Assembly: GCA_937901485.1 (NCBI GenBank)
Contig: CALGTT010000223.1
Location: forward strand, 1 to 9,822
Direction of reading: 5' to 3'
Origin: an uncultured Ruminococcus sp.
Lineage (GTDB): Bacteria > Bacillota > Clostridia > Oscillospirales > Ruminococcaceae
Length of the DNA: 9,822 nucleotides
Positions 7,108-9,822 of the stretch are shown in pieces. Positions within the stretch are counted from its first letter, which is position 1. Every line of letters starts with the position of its first letter. The position numbers and the translations under genes are program-made. The notes under the pieces were generated by a model. The model did not search any database and had not been told where the DNA came from. It saw nothing but the letters and a program-made list of their open reading frames with translations.

Positions 7108-8547
7108 ATGAATTACAGAATGATCCTCTACCTCTCCGGACAATTCCTGCGCATTCTCGGCGCACTGATGATCCTGCCGCTTCTGGTCGCACTGATCTAC
7201 AATGAACCTGCAAGCCGCAATGCCTTTGCAGCCACAGCACTTGTACTGCTCGTGGCTGGAAGTCTGATCGCATGGAAAAAGCCTGAAAACAAGTCGCTTT
7301 ACAATCGTGAGGGACTGGCAGTCGTTGCCATTGTATGGCTGATGGTGTCCATCTTCGGCGGCATTCCATTCCTGCTGTCGGGGGACATCCCGAATTTTGC
7401 GGATTGTATTTTCGAGATCACCTCCGGCTTTACGACCACCGGCTCTACCATCCTGACGGACATTGAGAGCATGTCCCATGCAACGCTGTTCTGGCGTGCA
7501 TTTTCCCATTTTCTGGGCGGCATGGGTGTACTGGTCTTCATGCTGGCGATCCTCCCGCACAATGACACGCGCACGATGCACATTGTCCGCGCCGAATCCC
7601 CCGGTCCGACCGTGGGCAAGCTGGTGGCAAAGATGAGCTTTTCGGTGCGCATCCTGTACGGTATGTACATTGCACTGACGGTACTGGAAACGATCTTCCT
7701 GCTCTTTGGCGGCATGGATCTCTTTGAGGCACTCTGCCACGCCTTTGCAACTGCCGGAACGGGCGGCTTCGGTATCACCAACAACAGCGTTGCGGATTTC
7801 AACAGCGTTTATATAGATGTTGTCATTACCATATTTATGACGCTCTTCGGCATCAATTTCACACTCTATTACCTGCTGCTGATGAAGAAATGGAAGTCCG
7901 TGCTCAAGAACGAGGAGCTGCGCGTATTTCTGGGGATCTGCGCAGCGGCGATCCTCATTATCGCGTTCAACATCATGGACATTTACGGCAGCTTCTGGCA
8001 GGGACTGCGCTACTCCTCCTTTCAGGTCATGTCCACAGTATCGACCACGGGCTTTGCAACTGCAAGCTTTACGGACTGGCCGGTGCTCTCGCAGATCATC
8101 ATCATTCTGCTGATGTTTGTCGGCGGCTGTGCAGGCTCGACGGGCGGTGGTTTGAAGGTCATGCGCATCCTGCTGCTGTGCAAGATCGCACTCAAAGAGA
8201 TCCGCTGTGTGCTCAATCCGCGTACTGTGATCACGGTCAAATGCGACGGCAAGGCAGTGGATAAAGATGTTCTGCGCGGATGCAGCTCGTATTTTGTACT
8301 GTTCTGCCTGCTGATGGCACTCTCCATCCTTCTGCTCTCCCTCGACGGGCATGATGTAGGAACGACGGTCACAGCGGTCATCACCTGTCTGAACAACGTC
8401 GGACCGGGTATTGGTGAAGTCAATCCTGCCGGCAATTTCTCCGGCTTTTCTGAATGGGCAAAGATACTGCTGAGCATGGATATGCTGCTGGGCAGACTGG
8501 AGATCTATCCCCTGCTGGTACTGTTTACCTGCCGCAAAAACAAATAG
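7108..8547 (+). CDS. trkH: Trk potassium uptake channel subunit TrkH
   Basis: This is the membrane subunit that conducts K+, a member of the TrkH/KtrB superfamily of ion transporters built from four M1-P-M2 repeats. The 479 residues are highly hydrophobic. The four filter loops are visible, each with its conserved glycine: FTTTGST (108-114, Gly112), TAGTGGFG (215-222, Gly219), VSTTGFAT (311-318, Gly315) and NNVGPGIG (429-436, Gly432). The gating loop GGCAGSTGGGLKVMR (339-353) and the C-terminal motif LGRLEIYPLLVLF (461-473) are also typical. The length matches E. coli TrkH (483), with the usual extra N-terminal helices. The start is ATG 7108 with GGAGG (7098-7102) at 5-nt spacing, 14 bp after trkA, so the pair is co-transcribed. 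About 100 nt of apparently untranslated sequence follow before a hairpin shared with the convergent gene. Confidence 0.97.
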   Translation: MNYRMILYLSGQFLRILGALMILPLLVALIYNEPASRNAFAATALVLLVAGSLIAWKKPENKSLYNREGLAVVAIVWLMVSIFGGIPFLLSGDIPNFADCIFEITSGFTTTGSTILTDIESMSHATLFWRAFSHFLGGMGVLVFMLAILPHNDTRTMHIVRAESPGPTVGKLVAKMSFSVRILYGMYIALTVLETIFLLFGGMDLFEALCHAFATAGTGGFGITNNSVADFNSVYIDVVITIFMTLFGINFTLYYLLLMKKWKSVLKNEELRVFLGICAAAILIIAFNIMDIYGSFWQGLRYSSFQVMSTVSTTGFATASFTDWPVLSQIIIILLMFVGGCAGSTGGGLKVMRILLLCKIALKEIRCVLNPRTVITVKCDGKAVDKDVLRGCSSYFVLFCLLMALSILLLSLDGHDVGTTVTAVITCLNNVGPGIGEVNPAGNFSGFSEWAKILLSMDMLLGRLEIYPLLVLFTCRKNK

Positions 8548-8648
8548 CGCAGAGCCTGCGCCGGCAGACGCGTTTGGAAACACTCCATAACCGGAAGTCC
8601 CTGTTTCGCGAAGTCACGCAGAACACTTGCAAGCAGAGCCATTATCTG
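8548..8648. other. Non-coding spacer downstream of trkH
   Basis: I see no supportable gene here. A small dyad, GCGCAG (8547-8552) with CTGCGC (8556-8561), directly follows trkH and could form a 6-bp hairpin, but no T run follows, so it is not a convincing terminator. The 65-codon minus-strand frame across this stretch has no ribosome binding site or recognisable motif, and it spans the terminator. Confidence 0.5.
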
Positions 8649-8686
8649 AAAAAACAAAGAGGACGGTACGCAAATACCGTCCTCTT
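8649..8686 (-). terminator. Strong terminator of the PIN-like gene, possibly bidirectional with trkH
   Basis: A perfect 12-bp stem, AAGAGGACGGTA (8657-8668) with TACCGTCCTCTT (8675-8686), has a 6-nt loop. Read on the minus strand it is followed by TG and six T (8654-8649), the classic intrinsic form, starting 12 nt after the TGA of the PIN-like gene. On the plus strand the following sequence is only pyrimidine-rich, so termination of trkH transcripts would depend mainly on the stem. Confidence 0.9.
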
Positions 8687-8698
8687 CCTCATTTCTCA

Positions 8699-9565
8699 TC
8701 ATCTGCGCGGGCTTCTCGCCTTCGACAGATGCCGCAGATCTTCAAATTTGGGTTTGAATTTGTGGTAGATCTGCTTGGTGCGCTGACCGTCCTTGTAGTA
8801 ACGCGCAAGCGCATTGTTGAATGCAACCAGATCATCGGACACCGAGATCATCTCACACACCCTGCTCACGGTTTCCTCATCCGTGTTTTTGCCAAGCAGG
8901 TTGCGCACGGTGTTGTGATACTGCACCGTGAACAGCGGAGCTTCCTGTTCAGCCAAAGCTCCCTCCGTCATCAGTCCTGCAAACAGATCCCCCGTCACCG
9001 CAGGCACACGCTCCTCCAGCGCAGGCTTTGCGTACTGGTCACAGATCGCCGCAAAGCTCGGCATCTCCGACCGCTGCAGAGCCTTCACAAAGGCATCGTA
9101 GCCGCCAAGATCCGGCTCCTGCGCCGCTTCCTCCGAAGCCTCCGCATCCTCCTGCGGCTCAGGCTCCGGCTCGGCAAAGGCTGCCGCAACTGTGGGCACC
9201 AGCTCCAGACGGACGGGATGATCCGCAATGTAATGCGTGCAGAAATCCAGTCCCAGCAGGAAATCCTTGTCCTTGCTGACAATGTACAGCTCCTGCGTAC
9301 CGGAGCTGCCCATCAGGTAGCCCGTGTACAGCATCAGCTGCAGATCCAGTGCGTTCTTCACCGGATCACCGTTGCGCGGACTGACTGCCACCTCATTGAG
9401 CTTGACTGCCGCCTTGCAGGCAATGAGCTGTTCATATAAGCCGAATGTCAGACCGCAGCGATTGTGTGTGTAAAAAATATGCAGCGTGTCCTCCTCTGTC
9501 AGCTTGTCCATACCCGTCAGTCCCTCAATGTAGACGTTCTCATAGTCCACCAGAAAAATTGCCAT
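8699..9565 (-). CDS. PIN-like (NYN-type) putative ribonuclease
   Basis: The N-terminal half resembles PIN/NYN-type metal-dependent RNases. It has FLVDYENV (4-11) on the first strand, giving Asp7 and Glu9; NALDLQLMLYTGYL (71-84), giving Asp74; and IVSKDKDFLLGL (95-106), giving Asp99 and Asp101. These acidic residues are what a two-metal nuclease centre needs, so the domain looks intact. Residues 130-152 are an acidic Pro/Glu/Ala linker. A helical C-terminal region (about 155-275), with YHNTVRNLLGKN (216-227) and a basic end (KARSPRR), may bind RNA or a partner. No signal peptide or membrane segment is seen. ATG 9565 is preceded by AGGAGGTG (9573-9580) at 7-nt spacing. It has no antitoxin-like neighbour, so a VapBC-type toxin is unlikely. 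No good promoter is found upstream; the best -10 is TATATT at 9648-9653 with a poor -35. The substrate is unknown, and 'ribonuclease' is inferred from the fold. Confidence 0.8.
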   Translation of the reverse strand: MAIFLVDYENVYIEGLTGMDKLTEEDTLHIFYTHNRCGLTFGLYEQLIACKAAVKLNEVAVSPRNGDPVKNALDLQLMLYTGYLMGSSGTQELYIVSKDKDFLLGLDFCTHYIADHPVRLELVPTVAAAFAEPEPEPQEDAEASEEAAQEPDLGGYDAFVKALQRSEMPSFAAICDQYAKPALEERVPAVTGDLFAGLMTEGALAEQEAPLFTVQYHNTVRNLLGKNTDEETVSRVCEMISVSDDLVAFNNALARYYKDGQRTKQIYHKFKPKFEDLRHLSKARSPRR

Positions 9566-9592
9566 TTCGTTTCACCTCCTCATTTTCATCTG

Positions 9593-9618
9593 TTCTCCGG
9601 ACTCGCGCGTCCGAAGAA
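9593..9618 (-). promoter_or_regulatory. Hairpin in the 5' leader of the PIN-like gene
   Basis: On the minus-strand RNA, UUCUUCGGAC (9618-9609) pairs with GUCCGGAGAA (9602-9593) over 10 bp with one U-G pair and a GCGCGA loop. On the plus strand that pair would be a C-A mismatch, so the fold favours the minus transcript. It ends 12 nt before the AGGAGGTG ribosome binding site. No T run follows, so it is not a simple terminator; it could affect mRNA stability or translation. Confidence 0.5.
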
Positions 9619-9630
9619 TGTAGTTTCCCT

Positions 9631-9650
9631 ATTCGCCGCTCTGAGCGAAT
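9631..9650. repeat. Short inverted repeat upstream of the PIN-like gene
   Basis: ATTCGC (9631-9636) and GCGAAT (9645-9650) are exact reverse complements around an 8-nt centre. The site lies between the tRNA terminator and the leader hairpin, next to the only AT-rich -10-like sequence (9648-9653, minus strand). It could be an operator or a weak hairpin; the evidence is only the symmetry. Confidence 0.35.
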
Positions 9651-9654
9651 ATAT

Positions 9655-9685
9655 AAAAAATCCACCAGCGAAGCTGATGGATTTT
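9655..9685 (-). terminator. Rho-independent terminator of the tRNA operon
   Basis: On the minus strand, AAAATCCATCAGC (9685-9673) pairs with GCTGGTGGATTTT (9669-9657) over 13 bp with a UUC loop and one U-G pair. A run of T followed by TATATA comes next. On the plus strand the same position is a C-A mismatch, so the element is built for the minus strand. It begins one nucleotide after the CCA end of tRNA-Cys. Confidence 0.9.
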
Positions 9686-9686
9686 C

Positions 9687-9760
9687 TGGAGGCGCCACCC
9701 GGATTTGAACCGGGGATCAAGGTGTTGCAGACCTACGCCTTACCACTTGGCTATAGCGCC
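9687..9760 (-). tRNA. tRNA-Cys (anticodon GCA)
   Basis: A 74-nt cloverleaf with encoded CCA. The acceptor stem is GGCGCTA (9760-9754) with TGGCGCC (9697-9691). The D arm is closed by GCC/GGC. The anticodon loop CTGCAAC carries GCA at 9728-9726, with a U-U at the base of the anticodon stem. The T arm is CCCGG-TTCAAAT-CCGGG. The discriminator base is U73 (9690), the identity base of tRNA-Cys, followed by CCA (9689-9687). Confidence 0.96.
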
Positions 9761-9768
9761 GAAAAAAA

Positions 9769-9822
9769 TGGAGCGGATTACGAGGCTCGAACTCGCTACC
9801 TCCACCTTGGCAAGGTGGCGCT
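9769..9822 (-). tRNA. tRNA-Gly (anticodon GCC), partial, 5' end beyond the window
   Basis: The 3' part of a cloverleaf is present. The anticodon arm CCACC-TTGCCAA-GGTGG carries GCC at 9811-9809. The T arm is GCGAG-TTCGAGC-CTCGT, followed by the acceptor strand AATCCGC (9779-9773), U73 and an encoded CCA (9771-9769). The 5' acceptor strand and D arm are cut off. It precedes tRNA-Cys by 8 nt, so the two are processed from one transcript. Confidence 0.93.

Noticed and set aside
6673..8583. 636-codon open frame on the minus strand across trkA and trkH
   Set aside because: It lies antisense to two clear genes, has a composition unlike a folded protein (rich in His, Gln, Arg and Cys) and no recognisable motif. 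It stays open because the sense genes rarely use TTA, CTA and TCA codons.
8505..8702. 65-codon minus-strand frame downstream of the PIN-like gene
   Set aside because: It overlaps the trkH 3' end and the terminator, has no ribosome binding site, and no motif was recognised.
8627..9439. 270-codon plus-strand frame opposite the PIN-like gene
   Set aside because: The minus-strand frame has a strong ribosome binding site, a recognisable nuclease fold and a terminator; the plus-strand frame has none and crosses the terminator hairpin.
8699..9822. A toxin-antitoxin module or tRNA-linked integrated element
   Set aside because: No antitoxin-like gene, integrase or direct repeat of a tRNA end was found; the PIN-like gene stands alone.

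Overview
The window looks like chromosomal DNA from a Gram-positive gut or rumen bacterium of the Ruminococcus / Oscillospiraceae type (Clostridia, Bacillota). The evidence is a secreted protein with a Ruminococcus-style dockerin repeat at the left edge, strong AGGAGG-type ribosome binding sites, near-consensus sigma-A promoters, tRNA genes with encoded CCA ends, and clostridial-type RecQ, Tex and TrkAH proteins. The genus is an inference from these features.

Layout, left to right. (1) 1-181, minus: the start of a secreted dockerin-repeat protein with a perfect-consensus promoter. (2) 182-408: a divergent intergenic region holding both promoters and a cluster of TTTAC/GTAAA inverted repeats. 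(3) 409-5540, plus: a probable three-gene operon of recQ (DNA helicase), tex (S1-domain nucleic-acid-binding protein) and a four-helix membrane protein with a C-terminal zinc ribbon, closed by a Rho-independent terminator at 5550-5579. (4) 5652-8547, plus: a potassium-uptake operon, trkA (cytosolic double-RCK gating subunit) and trkH (ion-conducting membrane subunit), behind an extended -10 promoter and a 17-bp perfect palindrome. (5) 8699-9565, minus: a PIN-like (NYN-type) putative ribonuclease gene converging on trkH, with a strong terminator between them. (6) 9687-9822, minus: tRNA-Cys(GCA) and a truncated tRNA-Gly(GCC) with their own terminator.

How the genes relate: recQ and tex both act on nucleic acids and are separated by only 11 bp. 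The membrane zinc-ribbon protein follows tex by 39 bp with no terminator between, so it is probably co-transcribed, but its role is unknown. TrkA and TrkH form one K+ uptake system. The PIN-like gene stands alone between the tRNA terminator and trkH.

No mobile element, CRISPR array or obvious new multi-gene system is visible; this is mostly core-genome sequence. The points most worth a second look are the zinc-ribbon membrane protein, the PIN-like protein with its structured leader, and the two putative operator regions (266-320 and 5693-5709).
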